A DNA stretch of 64,000 bases from Panopea generosa (GCA_029582155.1 CM055906.1:10845101-10909100); one strand, 5' to 3'. Shown: positions 47,101-59,362, counted from the first letter of the stretch. Notes: a model not told the origin generated them from the letters alone. Made by a program: numbers and translations.

Positions 47101-49603
47101 TTTTCATACTTCATCTTTCAGGAGGACCAAGATTTTCAGAAGTACCGGAAATTAAACGCAGCTATAGTTGACATCATACAGGATTACAGTCTAGTGTCAT
47201 TTGTTCCTTTATTTGTTGAGGTAATTATTCTATGTTTTGTTTGTAGTTCCCAAAGAATTATATAGAGAAGGAAAGACAACTGATTGAGATTTTGTGAGCA
47301 CTCACATATTCACTCAAAATATCGAAATATTACGTTTTCAATTATTTAACTTCCATTCATCTCAGGAACACAAATTAAGATATATACATTGCAGAATGAA
47401 ATTCTCATCAAAACAATACCATTCCCAGGAATTTGTGTTAACAACTGGTGAAATATTTTTGATTACAAAATTTGTATGTACTGTTGCTAAAATAACGACA
47501 AATTATGGTTATAACTTTTCCTTCAAACCTCAATATCTTTAATTAAAGATCATTTTGCGTGATTAAAACATGTTTAAACATCTAAGATTACATACAGCTT
47601 ACAGTCTAATGTACAGGAAGTAAAATCCTGGAATATTGTACATGTATCACCATGATGAATGATTTATTTGCAAATTATTTATCCTTTGTGTGCTATTTTG
47701 TCAACGTTTAGTCAGGAGATTCAAGTTTCCTATCCTTCCATAAAGGTCCTTGTATGTACATATGGTAGAATTAAGACTAATAAAATATTTGTTCCCAAAA
47801 CGACAAGTTCAGGTTGCTTAGAGATTATTTAAGTGGCTCATGAACCATTAATTCAGTAGAAAAAAAAAAGAAAATTATGTTTTTTAAAATTATGGTTTGT
47901 AAAGAAATTTAAAAACGCAACTTCTCTAAAACTAGATTTAGCATTTATTTTTAATGCTTTACAAAGGTTTTTGCATAAGATGACACGAAGATCAATTTTG
48001 ACCCTAACCCAGTGGGGTTACATTTCCCATTATTATTTCATATCGTTGCTATCTCATTGGTATTACATATAATATTTAAACATTGTTACATGGCACGACT
48101 AACTTTAAAGTCACTTTATTTTAATCATAACAAAGAATTATCACAGTGAGTGCTAGATTATATGCTGCCAATTCATGCATACTATGCTTATATTAATTAA
48201 TTACAGAAATTTAAAAAGTACTGGTATTTAATAAAAATCTATCCAACATAAAAAGCCTGTTTTAACAAATGGATAGTTAGATTGCCAACATGTGACTCTT
48301 GACGGCAATCTTGATATTATTTGGCCTATCAACCTTTCTAATACTCGAGGAAGATGGTTCCATCGGTCGACTCTGACGATAAAAAATATTCAAGTTTCCC
48401 AATGTTTTCAAATTACCGGTTTGACCTGAAAAATATAAATTCTACATTTTAATCAGTAATTCTTGGGATCTTTGCTATTTGCAGATCAAGTATTAATTCA
48501 ACTGGCAAAGTAAGACTGTATTAACTTAAGCCAAAAAAGAAAGAAATTGTTTTTTTAATGGGATTTTACTCCATTTTCAGCTTTATTGGTTGATAAAGAA
48601 TACATCAGATAGAACCAACATCCTTCCATGTGTAACTGGCCCAATCTTTGTTCCCAGCTTTGCGAAAAGCAGGAGATACTAATTCAGGTCTGTCTGTCCA
48701 TTTGTCTGTCACACTTTTGGTTTCCTTGCAGTAACTTAAGAATGCCTGAATCAAGTCTTTTGAAATTTTTATATAATGTTTATAATGACAAAACACAAAC
48801 TTAGCTCGATTTTAGGGGTTGTGGCATTTGTCGTTCCACAGTTATGCCCCTTTATTTGTGAAAAATCGTATTTTGGGGGGTTCCATGCAATAACTTAAGA
48901 ATGCCTGAATCATATCTTTTGAAAAAAGCAGAAAAACATGAAACATAAATTAGACATAAACAAATTTGCTTGTCCTCTTTATTACATATCTGACTGAGTT
49001 GGGCCTGTACCCATGTTTTGCGAAAGGATTGATTAATTGATTAAATATTTAGCATCCTTTTTATGCATACAAGGTCTAACAGTGATCAGTTAACCTAACC
49101 ACTGTTTCCTGGGATCCTGGAAGGTAAGCCAGTACTCAAGCACACACCATCTCTGCAAGTAATTAATAACTTTCCCACTTGAATCAGCGGTGAGACACAA
49201 ATGATAGTGATACACATTGCCATATATCAACCATCATGGAGATTGTGGTCGGGCAGGGATTTGAACTTACGACCACTGGATTGATAATCAAACGCACTAA
49301 TGACTGAACTAATTGGGCCCGACTCAGAGAAATGAAGAAATCAGTCTAAACTGGGTTTTGAATACAGGATTTAACTGATAAATTTTAGGTATTATTTTTA
49401 TATTTCAGGACAAACAGAGTATGTTACGTGTGTTGCAGACAGTGGACAAAGCTAATGGTTATGTGTTTGGTGACCTTGAAGAGCGCAACATGCAGCGGCT
49501 TCTCTCGTGTGCTGTAGGTGCAGAGTTCGAGTATGAAAAAATACGAACTGTACAGGAGAAATTTATTGACACAGATACAGATATAGAAACGGAAGATGGA
49601 TGA
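41114..49603 (+). CDS. GPN2: GPN-loop GTPase 2, five coding exons
   Basis: Coding exons 41114-41206, 41955-42286, 45086-45266, 47122-47220 and 49409-49603 join in phase at GT-AG sites to give 299 residues (human GPN2 about 310). Motifs: P-loop GPPGSGKTT at residues 8-16; the family-defining Gly-Pro-Asn loop at 68-70 within [17 protein letters not shown]3 DCPGQVEL at 102-109; G4 SKAD at 170-173; and a G5-like SLVSFVPL in exon 4. Family knowledge: GPN GTPases dimerise through the GPN loop. GPN2, with GPN1 and GPN3, is needed for assembly and nuclear import of RNA polymerases II and III. All catalytic elements are present and no break was found. The start is the ATG just before the P-loop strand, as in orthologues. 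Its divergent neighbour COMMD10 is unrelated in function. A 36 bp-unit minisatellite begins about 80 bp after the stop. Confidence 0.95.
41395..41645 (+). repeat. Interspersed repeat, copy in GPN2 intron 1
   Basis: Matches 47530-47765 in intron 4: ATGTTTAAACATTTAAGATT, ACATACAACTTACA, ATGAATGATTATTTGC, CCTTTGTGTGCTATTTT and TTTCCTATCCTTG occur in the same order. No ends or coding capacity were recognised. The remainder of intron 1 shows nothing else. Confidence 0.5.
42287..45085. other. GPN2 intron 2, no gene
   Basis: A 2.8 kb AT-rich intron. A diverged duplication near 42330-42400 and 42525-42600 shares CATAAAATARTGGTCATTGA, then CCG and ATACCTGG. I see no coding exon or clear transposon. 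Confidence 0.45.
45645..45960 (+). repeat. Degraded R1-like repeat with 22 bp triplication, GPN2 intron 3
   Basis: CTGGTCAAAGGCCAGAAGGG near 45657 resembles the R1 start. At about 45866-45930 GTACAAAACAAGGGGCTAGT occurs three times in tandem. The rest of this 1.9 kb intron contains the S2-like fragment at 46616-46720 and no recognised exon. Confidence 0.5.
46616..46720 (+). mobile_element. Degraded S2-type SINE fragment, GPN2 intron 3
   Basis: ATCCAGTGGTAGAACGTCAG, a B-box-like TTGGTTCAATCCTCCTCC, and CTTTGTGTAATGTTCTTG align in order with the SINE at 35036-35230. Confidence 0.5.
47530..47765 (+). repeat. Interspersed repeat, copy in GPN2 intron 4
   Basis: Second copy of the sequence at 41395-41645, with a small extra segment near 47618-47650. 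Same strand. The copies are diverged, so this is an old element or an old internal duplication. Confidence 0.5.
49065..49330 (-). mobile_element. tRNA-derived SINE (family S1), copy 2, GPN2 intron 4
   Basis: On the minus strand the head reads TAGTTCAGTCATTAGTGCG (A-box-like), then a B-box AAGTTCAAATCCC, close to tRNA spacing. The body carries CACTGTTTCCTGGGATCC, CCAGTACTCAAGCACACA and TAACTTTCCCACTTGAATCA on the plus strand, shared with 31310-31552. Confidence 0.65.
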
Positions 49604-49681
49604 CTTTAACTAATGAATATAGGATTGTTATGTACATGTATAGTTCAGTGATGGTGGTGAAACTGTTATTTACATTATCAG

Positions 49682-52600
49682 CCTTGCATATTCAAGGACT
49701 TGTGATGGAATATTCCAGGACTTGACCTCCAGTACTTGTGATGGAACATTCCAGGACTTGACTTCCAGTACTTGTGATAGAATATTTCAGGACTTGACTT
49801 CCAGTACTAATGATATAATATTCCAGGACTTGACTTCCAGTACAAATGATAGAATATTCCTGGACTTGACTTCCAGTACTTGTTATAGAATATTCCAGGA
49901 CTTGACCCTCAGTACTTGTGATAGAATATTTCAGGACTTGACTTCCAGTACTAATGATAGAATATTCCTGGACTTGACCTCCAGTACTTGTGATGGAATA
50001 TTCCTGGACTTGACTTCCAGTACTAATGATATAATATTCCTGAACTTACCCTCCAGTACTTGTGATAGAATATTTCAGGACTTGACTTCCAGTACTAATG
50101 ATAGAATATTCCATGACTTGACCTCCAGTACTTGTGATGGAATATTCCAGGACTTGACTTCCAGTACTTGTGATAGAATTTTTCATGTCGTGACCTCCAG
50201 TACTTGATATAGAATATTCCAGGACTTGACCTCCAGTATTAATGATAGAATATTCCAAGACTTGACCTCCAGTACTAATGATAGAATATTCCTGGACTTG
50301 ACCTCCAGTACTTGTGATAGTATATTTCAGGACTTGACTTCCAGTACTTATGATAGAATATTCCTGGATTTGACCTCCAGTATTTGATATAGAATATTCC
50401 AGGACTTGACCTCCAGTATTAATCAAGAATATTCCAGGACTTGACCTCAAGTACTTGATATAGAATTTTCAGGACTTGACCTCCAGTATTTGATTTAGAA
50501 TATTCCAGGACTTGACCCTCCAGTACTTGATATAGAAAATTGCAGGACTTGACCTCCAGTATTTGTGATGGACTATTTCAGGACTTGACTTCCAGTACTA
50601 ATGATAGAATATACCTGGACTTGACCTCCAGTACTTGTGATGGAATATTTCAGGACTTGACCTCCAGTACTTGTGATATAATATTCCTGTGACTTGACCT
50701 CCAGTACTAATGATAGAATATTCCAGGACTTGACATTCAGTATTTGTGATAGAATATTTCAGGACTTCACTTCTAGTACTTGTTATAGAATATTTCAGGA
50801 CTTGACTTCCAGTACTAATGATAGAATATTTCAGGACTTGACTTCTTGTACTTGTGATAGAATATTTCAGGACTTGACTTCCAGTACTAATGATAAAATA
50901 TTCCTGGACTTGACCTACAGTACTTGATTTAGAATATTCCAGGACTTGGCCTCCAGTATTAATGATAGAATATTTCAGGACTTGACTTTCAGTACTTGTG
51001 ATAGAATATTTCAGGACTTGACTTCCAGTACTAATGATAGAATATTCCTGGACTTGACCTCCAGTACTTGTGATGGAATATTCCAGGACTTGACTTCCTG
51101 TACTTGTGATAAAATATTTCAAGACTTGACTTCAAGTACTAATGATAGAATATTCCTAGACTTGACCTCCAGTACTTGATATAGAATATTCCAGGACTTG
51201 ACCTCCAGTACTAATGATAGAATGTTTCAGGATCTTGACTTCCAGTACTAATGATAAACTATTTCAGGACTTGACTTCCAGTACTTATGATAGAATATCC
51301 TGGACTTGACCTCCAGTTCTTGATATAGAATATTCCAGGACTTGACCTCCAGTACTAATGATAGAATATTTCAGGACTTGACTTCCAGTACTAATGATAG
51401 AATATTCCTGGACTTGACCTCCAGTACTTGTGATAGAATATTTCAGGACTTGACTTCCAGTGCTAATGATAGAATATTCCTGGACTTGACCTCCAGAACT
51501 AATGATAGAATATTCCTGGACTTGATCTCAAGTACTTGTGATGGAATATTCCAGGACTTGACTTCCAGTACTTGTGATGGAATATTCCAGGACTTGACCT
51601 CCAGTACTTGTGATATAATATTCCTGTGACTTGACCTCCAGTACCTTATATAGAATATTCCAGGACTTGACCTTCAGTATTAATGATATAATATTTCAGG
51701 ACTTGACTTCCAGTACTAATGATTGAATATTCCTGGACTTGACCTTCACTACTTGGTAAAGAATATTCCATGACTTGATCTCCAGTATTAATGATAGAAT
51801 ATTCCTGGACTTTAACTTCCAGTTCTAATGATATAATATTCCTGGACTTGACCTCCAGTACTTTATATAGAATATTCCAGGACTTGACCTCCAGTATTAA
51901 TGATATAATATTTCAGGACTTGACTTCCAGTACTAATGATATAATATTCCACGACTTGACCTCCAATTTAATGATACAATATTTCAGAACTTGACTTCCA
52001 GTACTGATGATAGAATATTCCTGTACTTGACCTCCAGTACTTGTGATAGAATATTTCAGGACTTGACTTCCAGTACTAATGATTGAATATTCCTGGACTT
52101 GACCTTCACTACTTGGTAAAGAATATTCCATGACTTGACCTCCAGTATTAATGATAGAATATTCCTGGACTTTAACTTCCAGTACTAATGATAGAATATT
52201 CCTGGACTTAACCTCCAGTACTTGTGATAGAATATTCCAGGACTTGACCTCCAGTATTAATGATAGAATATTCCAGGACTTGACCTCAAGTACTTGATAT
52301 AGAATATTCGATGACTTGACCTCCAGTATTAATGATAGAATATTCCTGGACTTGACCTCCTGTACTTGTGATAAAATATTTCAGGACTTGACTTCCAGTA
52401 CTAATAATAGAATATTCCAGGACTTGACCTCCAGTATTTGTTATAGAATATATTCCAGGACTTGACCTCCAGTACTTGTGATGGAATATTCCAGGACTTG
52501 ACCTCCAGTACTTGATATAGAATATCCCAGGACTTGACCTCCAGTACTTGTGATAGAATATTTCAGGACTTGACTTCCAGTACTTATGATAGAATATTCT

Positions 52601-53345
52601 AGGACTTGACCTCCAGTATTTGTTATAGAATATTCCAGGACTTGACCTCCAGTATTAATGATAGAATATTCCTGGACTTGACCTCCAGTACTTGTGATAG
52701 AATATTTCAGGACTTGACTTCCAGTACTAATGATAGAATGTTCCTGGACTTGACCTCCATTACTTGATGTAGAATATCCCAGGACTTGACCTCTAGTATT
52801 AATGATAGAATATTCAAGGATTTGACCTCCATTACTTGTGATAGAATATTCCAGGACTTGACCTCCAGTACTAATGATAGAATATTCCTGGACTTGACCT
52901 CCAGTACTGGTGATAGAATATTCCAGGACTTGACTTCCAGTACTGGTGATACAATATTCTAGGACTTGACTTCCTGTACTGGTGATAGAATATTCTAGGA
53001 CTTGACTTCCAGTACTAGTGATAGAATATTCCAGGACTTGACTTCCAGTACTGACGATAGACTATTCCAGGACTTGACTTCCTGTACTGATGATAGAATA
53101 TTCCAGGACTTGACTTCCTGTACTGGTGATACAATATTCCAGGATTTTACTTGCTGTACTGGTGATAGAATATTCCAGGACTTGACTTCCTGTACTGGTG
53201 ATACAATATTCCAGGATTTTACTTCCTGTACTGGTGATAGAATATTCCAGGACTTGATTTCCTGTACTGGTGATAGAATATTACAGGACTTGACTTCCTA
53301 TACTGGTGATAGAATATTACAGGACTTGACTTCCTGTACTGATGT
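49682..53345. repeat. Minisatellite, 36 bp unit, about 100 copies, directly after GPN2
   Basis: The unit contains AGGACTTGACCTCCAGTACT and TGTGATAGAATATTCC, with alternations such as TAATGATAGAA, TTTCAGGAC and TTCCTGGAC. Because 36 is divisible by three, frames with TSSTNDRIFQDL repeats stay open on both strands for up to about 170 codons. The array starts about 80 bp after the GPN2 stop with no AATAAA in between, so it is probably in the 3' UTR or just past a non-canonical end. The last units (from about 52900) use ACTGGTGAT and TCCTGTACTG variants. Confidence 0.95.
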
Positions 53346-54849
53346 TAATGCTGATTGATATTGTTAAAAATAACATCAATAGTTTATGCTAGAAAAAACC
53401 TCTGGATCCATAAACTCAAGACACTGCATCCTGATGATTTAAATTCAAAGATATTTTTATTTATGCACCCCCCACCCCCACACTCCCCCTCCTACATCCA
53501 TCCGTCTGTCTGGTATTTCGTTTCCGGTCTGTATCTTTGTCATGCATAGATGGATTATGTTGATGCTTAGTACAAATGATCAACATAACATGACGACGTG
53601 TTGCGAGTAGGACCCACACCAATACCTCAAAGGTCAAGGTCACAATTTGAGTTTGTTTGAATACACTTTGAGTCTGTGTGAGATTTTGCGTCCGTCCTGT
53701 AACTTTGTCATGTATAGATGGATTTTATAAATAATTGGTCAATTTACATGCACATACATATGTCTGTTTATGACAAAAATATATAATGTATTTGAATGAA
53801 ATGTGTCAGGAACTCTGCAGTTTAATTTTATTGAGTGTCTTGTAAATTAGAAAACATGTTTCCTGTAAATTAGGAAAAAAATTGCTCCATGTACATTTAT
53901 TATATGAAATAAATGCATATACCAATGTTTTATTATCCTCTGCTACATTCCTATGTAACAGGGTTATGACCAGTGTCTGTCTGTGCTTCTTTCTGTATGA
54001 CCGATTGCTAATGATATATCACCAATTGATCTAGTTGCTCAAATACTCAAATAAACCTGAACACAAACCTGGCTGCAGCTGTGACAATTTATCAAGCAAC
54101 ACGTGCCACCTCACAGTGAAAATGCCATTTTCAATATGGTACTTACTGCAAAGAATTGGAGTCCACAAAAAAAAGTTTCGCGGGCATTGAAAAGATCTTA
54201 CAACTGAATTGAAACTCTAGAAGACAGAAATTAAGAATTGCAAAGACTACTTAAAAGTGTGCAGATATGAAGCACACAGTAATGTGACATGAAGTGAGTG
54301 ACAATATGTTAGTGAGGCAAACAACATGCAATTGTAAGAGCTATTTCTGAACATAGATTTGACAGCGATCACATTTGTAAATGGGACCGAGTTGTCAAGG
54401 ACATGTTAATGAAAATCCTATAGAAACTAGGCAAACTGCACAACTTTAGGTTAATAAAGAACCTGGCAATATTGCATTGTATGACACATTTTGTTACATA
54501 TTTGTAACACAGTGTATGTAAAGTCCTGCAAATCGACAATCAGGACAACATGATAGACATTACCTTTATGGTCCGACAATGAAGATAAATGTGCTTTGCA
54601 AAAGTTACATTCCTGTTGCAACCATAAAAAAAATGTGCAAATCAAAGGGGAAAACGATCAGTAGTGTGTAATTTACAGACAAACTGTCAAAGCAGATATA
54701 TTAAATTTTGAGTACATGCATGAAATGTTATAAGGATATGTAGGTTTGCTAGATGGTTAATGTTTATTCAAGCAATATACCTAAACGTTACAGAAAATAA
54801 TGTATTCTTCTTTAAAATCACTCAAACGAATGAACAATCATACTAAATA
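53346..54849. other. Intergenic DNA after the 36 bp array, no gene
   Basis: AT-rich, with no recognised exon. An AATAAA near 53909 (within TGAAATAAATGCAT) is the first canonical plus-strand signal noted past the array and could end a very long GPN2 transcript. A C-rich stretch lies at 53467-53491. Confidence 0.4.
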
Positions 54850-55372
54850 TTAACAAGAGTTGCCAGAAGACAACAAAGCTCCCTGATGGAATAAAACCCA
54901 TGCAAATATTGAGATTGGAAGCAAACACCAAAACTTAACGCAACTAAATGCAAAAGTTTAACCTGGGTGTCTACAGATGAAAAATTGAGTCCAAAAGGGT
55001 CATATCTTTGCCAAAATGCTACCTTGAATTATGATTCTTGTCTCTGTGTGTTCCATCGATGATGGTGAACACAATGTGAAGTTTCATTCATAAACAATGA
55101 GTGGTTTCATAGATATCTTACCTGATAAAAAACTTTTACCTGAAAAATTAAGTCGAAAAAGGGCCATAGCTCTGCTAAAATGCAATCCAGTTACGGTTCT
55201 TGTCTCTTTGTGTTCCATTGATGATGATGATGAACACATATGCAAAGTTTCATTCATATCCAATGAGTGGTTGCATAGATATGTAAAACTTAAACGCAAA
55301 AGTTTAACCTGGGTGTGACGACGCCGAGTCATGGCAATAAATCTCCTTGGACATTCGTCCTGGGGATTTAAT
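54850..55372 (-). repeat. Dispersed repeat family R2, third copy, inverted
   Basis: Begins AACAAGAGTTGCCAGAAGAC, the reverse complement of the R2 3' end. It contains TTCCATTGATGATG and CAATGAGTGGTTGCATAGAT, and ends near GGCAATAAATCTCCTTGGAC. Confidence 0.62.
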
Positions 55373-56373
55373 AATAACTGATTATAGACATTCCTTTTAA
55401 GTTTAGTTTTAATGTTATTGTCATATTGTTCTGTGGACATTCTGTTTTACATACGTACTAATACAGGTTTAATTTACAAGACAGGTATTACTAATTCATG
55501 AGACAGCATTGATTTTTGATGCTATTTTGATATTTATTTTTCCGAAAACATTCTTGTTTATGTTTTCATTCATACACGCATACAGTAATTGCTCCAATGT
55601 CATTTTGTTTAAATTACTTTACTTGTTCAATACTTGTGACAAAGGAAATAAGTATGCATTTATAATTATAATTATTCTTAAGACATGTTTGTTTTGTGTT
55701 TTTTTTAATTCTGTTACATATTTTTAAAAAGCAATTATTAATTCCTTAACTCAACTGTATGCCGCAACACGGATTCGATTTCCAGAAAATACAAATGCTA
55801 CAAGTTCAAACTTTAATTGGTTTTAATTGGTTTAAACATATTTATTCATTCAAATTTATATACATACCAATCAGTACAAAAGTACAAATATGGAATAGAA
55901 CGGAAGATAAAATCTTATAAATTCTCCATGACATATATTAAATGTAAACAGATTTGGCAGATCATTAACAATTTTATGTATGCTCTTAACTTTATGAATA
56001 TAACCTAGTTCAAATGTACTTAGTAAAAATATCTTTACATATTGTTAGAATAATATTTCTAATATGTTTAATAAAAATAGAAGTGAAGCGGGTAATTGAA
56101 AAAGAGTAGAGTAGCTGTAGTTATGTAAATTCACATAATTATACTTATTAGCATTTATGGACATGTTTTGAACGGCATGGAAATACTGAAAGAAGGACTG
56201 AGCTCACCACGTAAATTGAAACAGCCTTGTTTGTTCTTCAGACTTACATATTTTAGGAGCAGCGATTAGTAGTTAAAATGTATTTGTGGACTGCTTCAAA
56301 TATCTTAACATTATTGTCATAAGAAAGTTGCGGTTCGCCAAAGAGAAGTATATTTAAAGACGCTGTACACAAC

Positions 56374-59362
56374 TCATTGACAGTTGTCAGGAGTAGTATG
56401 CATTGAAGCTGGTAAAGATGACAATTGAGAAGGAAGTGAGCTGTGCTCTCTATTTGACCACATATACAGAGGGGAATCTAAGATGTGTTTAAGAAATAGA
56501 TGTTGCTTAAGAGCACTACAGCTCGTTCGAAGGCGAGCATGCAGTAGTTGGCATTTCCTTGTACCTATGTAAAATAATTTTGGTACTTTTGGCTCCTTAC
56601 TTTCAAGATGGTGTTTGAAAGCACTCAGAAAAAAAGCTTGTCTTGTTTCAATTGGGAGAGTGTTCCATTCACGGACAATGGAAGGAATGAAGGAATTTGA
56701 GTACAGGGTTGTTCTTGAAGTAGGAATTTGAATATTATCATTATTTCTGAGGTTGTACGTGGAGTAAGCATTTGTAAGAGGAGGAACCAACAAAGATAGA
56801 TATGGTGGGACCATTCCATGGATCATTTCATAAAAAAGAGTAAGTTTATTACGCCGAGTTTCAAGACTTTCCTATCCTACTTAAGAATTCAAGTTATTAA
56901 TTTTCATAAAATGTACAATTATCCCAAATAACATTGGCATATTTCAATAAAGGTCTTATAAATGAAATGTAAATAGTTTCGAGTGATTTTCTATCAAACT
57001 GAAATTTTAGTTTTAGTTATTTATTTTAGTCCAAGCTTTATTCTTAATATAGTCAATAGGAGTGTGCCAGCTGCAGTTATTTGATAAATATACTCCTAGA
57101 TGTCTGTGTGATGGCACTTCTAAAATTTGTTGGTTCTGCATAAAAAGTGGGGGGTGAGCGGGTCGAGTGCGTTTGAGTTATATGCAATGATTCTGTTTTG
57201 GATGGATAAAACGTAACCAGCCATTTATTTGACCATTCAGATATTTTATTTATGTCCGAATTTAATTTCACAGCGGCATTAGCAATCTCATTATTATGGT
57301 TAATTTTAAGGTATACACTTGTATCATCAGCAAAAAGTCGTTTGTTGGAGTCAATGTCAGATACTATGTCATTTATATAAACTAGAAACAGAAGTGGACC
57401 TTATATAGATCCCTGGGGAACACCAGCTTTAATTGGTCTCCAATTAGACCTTGCACCTGGAATGACAACACATTGGCGTCTGTCTTTAAGATAGTCGGTT
57501 AGAAGACTTAAAAGTTGACAAGATATGCCAGCTGCTTTCAATTTAGCCATTAACCCTTTGTGCCAAACTCTAACAAAGGCTTAACTTATATAAAAAATAC
57601 AACCCTGACCATCATCAATCGCTTTGCAGAATGTATTGTAAAGATAGGATAGTTGATTGATGGTTGAATCACCAGGGACAAAACTAGATTGAAATGAAAG
57701 AAAGTTAGTATCTTGAAAATAATTGAAAATATGCTTAAAAACAAGCCTTTCAAATACTTTGTTCAATACACTAAGAAGTGAAATAGTCTGTATTTATTAG
57801 CCAAAGACGGTTCTCCTTTCTTGTAAATAGCACATACGAATGCTTCCTTCCAAACTTTGGGATATAAACCATTTGTTAAACAAGAGTTAAATAAATCACA
57901 AAATGAAGACGATAATTCCTTACTTAGTACACGGAGAACATAATTATTAATTTCATCCGGGCTGGTTGTTATGTCTAGGTATTAAAATGGGTGGTTCAAT
58001 GTCTTCGTCATTTAAAATTGACTGAGATTGAAAAAAATTATTAAGTAAATTGGCTTTTAAACCTAGATTGGAAACAATAGTTCCATTGTCATTCAGTGGA
58101 GGGATGCTGGTTTGTCATTTGAAGAGATAAACGACTTTAATATTTTTCACCAGTCTTTGGGAAAGAGAGAAGTAGAATTAAGTTTATTTGCTAAATTATC
58201 ATAGTGTGATTGCTTTGCTTGGCGAATGAGTTGAACGACCTCATTACGTTTTTTTTTAAATCTGTTCCAGTGGTATACCTGTAATTCGTTAGACCTCTTG
58301 GCTTTTTTTTAAATAGTCTTTTAAGGACCCTGATGTTCTTTTTTAGCTCAGTTCATATCCAAAGAGGTTCATGAGGTTTAATTTTAATCATTTTATTTGG
58401 AATGCAGGTATTTGAAAGTTAAATAATTTTATTAGCAACATTGGTAACGTACACGTTAACATCACCGTTAGATAGTTCAATCAAGTTAGTTTGAATGATT
58501 TTATTTTTTAAAAGAGCATAGTCACCAAGTTCATATTTCCAAATATGTCTGTTAAAAGCTAGTTGTTTGTTTTCGTTGAATTTAAATACACCATATATCG
58601 GACAGTGGAATCTGATATCTTGATCTAGAAAAGGATCAGTGACACCACTTGTAATAAGGCTGTCTTTATTACTTAAAAGTAAAACATCAATAAGAGACGA
58701 TGAATTCTCGGTATAGTGGGTAGGATCTTTGATAGATTGGAACAGACCAACTATTGACATATATTGTTTAAACTTCGTGATGAAACATAATTCAGCATAT
58801 TATAGTTCAAATCACCAGTAACAATTATATCTTTGATACCAGTATCAACAGCAAGATTTAAAGAATCATCAATTAAATTATCATAATCAGAGCCATAGTT
58901 TGGAGGTCTGTAAAGTACTCCAATGAGTATATGTCTGTGTTTAATAGTAAGTTCAACCCATATGCATTCCAGACGATTGATTTCTAAGTCATTTCTACGA
59001 GAAAAATGAATTGTATCTTTAATGTACATAATAACACCACCATGGCTATCTCCAACGCGATCTTTTCTTATTGGTTTATGGAATGCTGGGAATTCTAGAT
59101 CAGATGATGCAATAGTATCATTAAGCCAAGTTTCAGAGAAATCTATTGTATCAAATCCATATAGATCAGAGTAAATTGTATCTTATTTATATCTAATACT
59201 TTGAACATTATAATGAACAAGAGCAAGATGATGTAAAAAGTCCAAGGCTTCCAAACTATCTGAAAAGGATGAGGATGATGAAACTGAGTTGTTGGTTGCA
59301 GCTGAGCTTATAGGACCTGGGTTTGGGCGAATATCTCGACAAGTCAGCAGTAGAATGTAGGG
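56374..59362 (-). pseudogene. LINE ORF2: 2A-like leader, endonuclease, reverse transcriptase, C-terminal region
   Basis: Endonuclease signatures visible on the minus strand are HYNVQS, DFSETWL with the catalytic Glu, DRVGDSHGGVIMYIKD, GVLYRPPN, VTGDLNYN and FHCPIY. RT signatures include NKVFERLVFKHIFNYFQD, FQSSFVPGDSTINQLSYLYN, GVPQGSI then GPLLFLVYINDI (57423-57370), and RLFADDTSVY (about 57340-57310), then KISEWSNKWLVTFYPSKTE. The C-terminal part has a conserved YNLRNND and ARLRTSCSALKQHLFLKHIL, typical of LINE tails in molluscs. No RNase H domain was recognised. The frame is interrupted several times, so this is a dead copy. The combination of APE endonuclease, FADD box and CR1-like ORF1 points to the CR1/Jockey superfamily; the exact clade is not settled. 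Confidence 0.82.
59312..59359 (-). other. 2A-like ribosome-skipping motif of the LINE ORF2 leader
   Basis: The minus strand encodes YILLLTCRDIRPNPGP just upstream of the endonuclease. The 2A consensus is D(V/I)ExNPGP preceded by a hydrophobic, leucine-rich stretch. Here the Glu position is Arg. 2A-like peptides at ORF2 N-termini are known from CR1-type LINEs of molluscs and echinoderms. A TGA codon lies in frame two codons upstream (59363-59365), in keeping with decay of this copy. Activity of the variant is unknown. Confidence 0.65.

Noticed and set aside
49722-51629. Plus- and minus-strand frames of TSSTNDRIFQDL or ISTGSQVLKYS repeats
   Set aside because: By-products of the 36 bp array. 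Frames break whenever a unit has an indel, and no start context or domain supports a protein.
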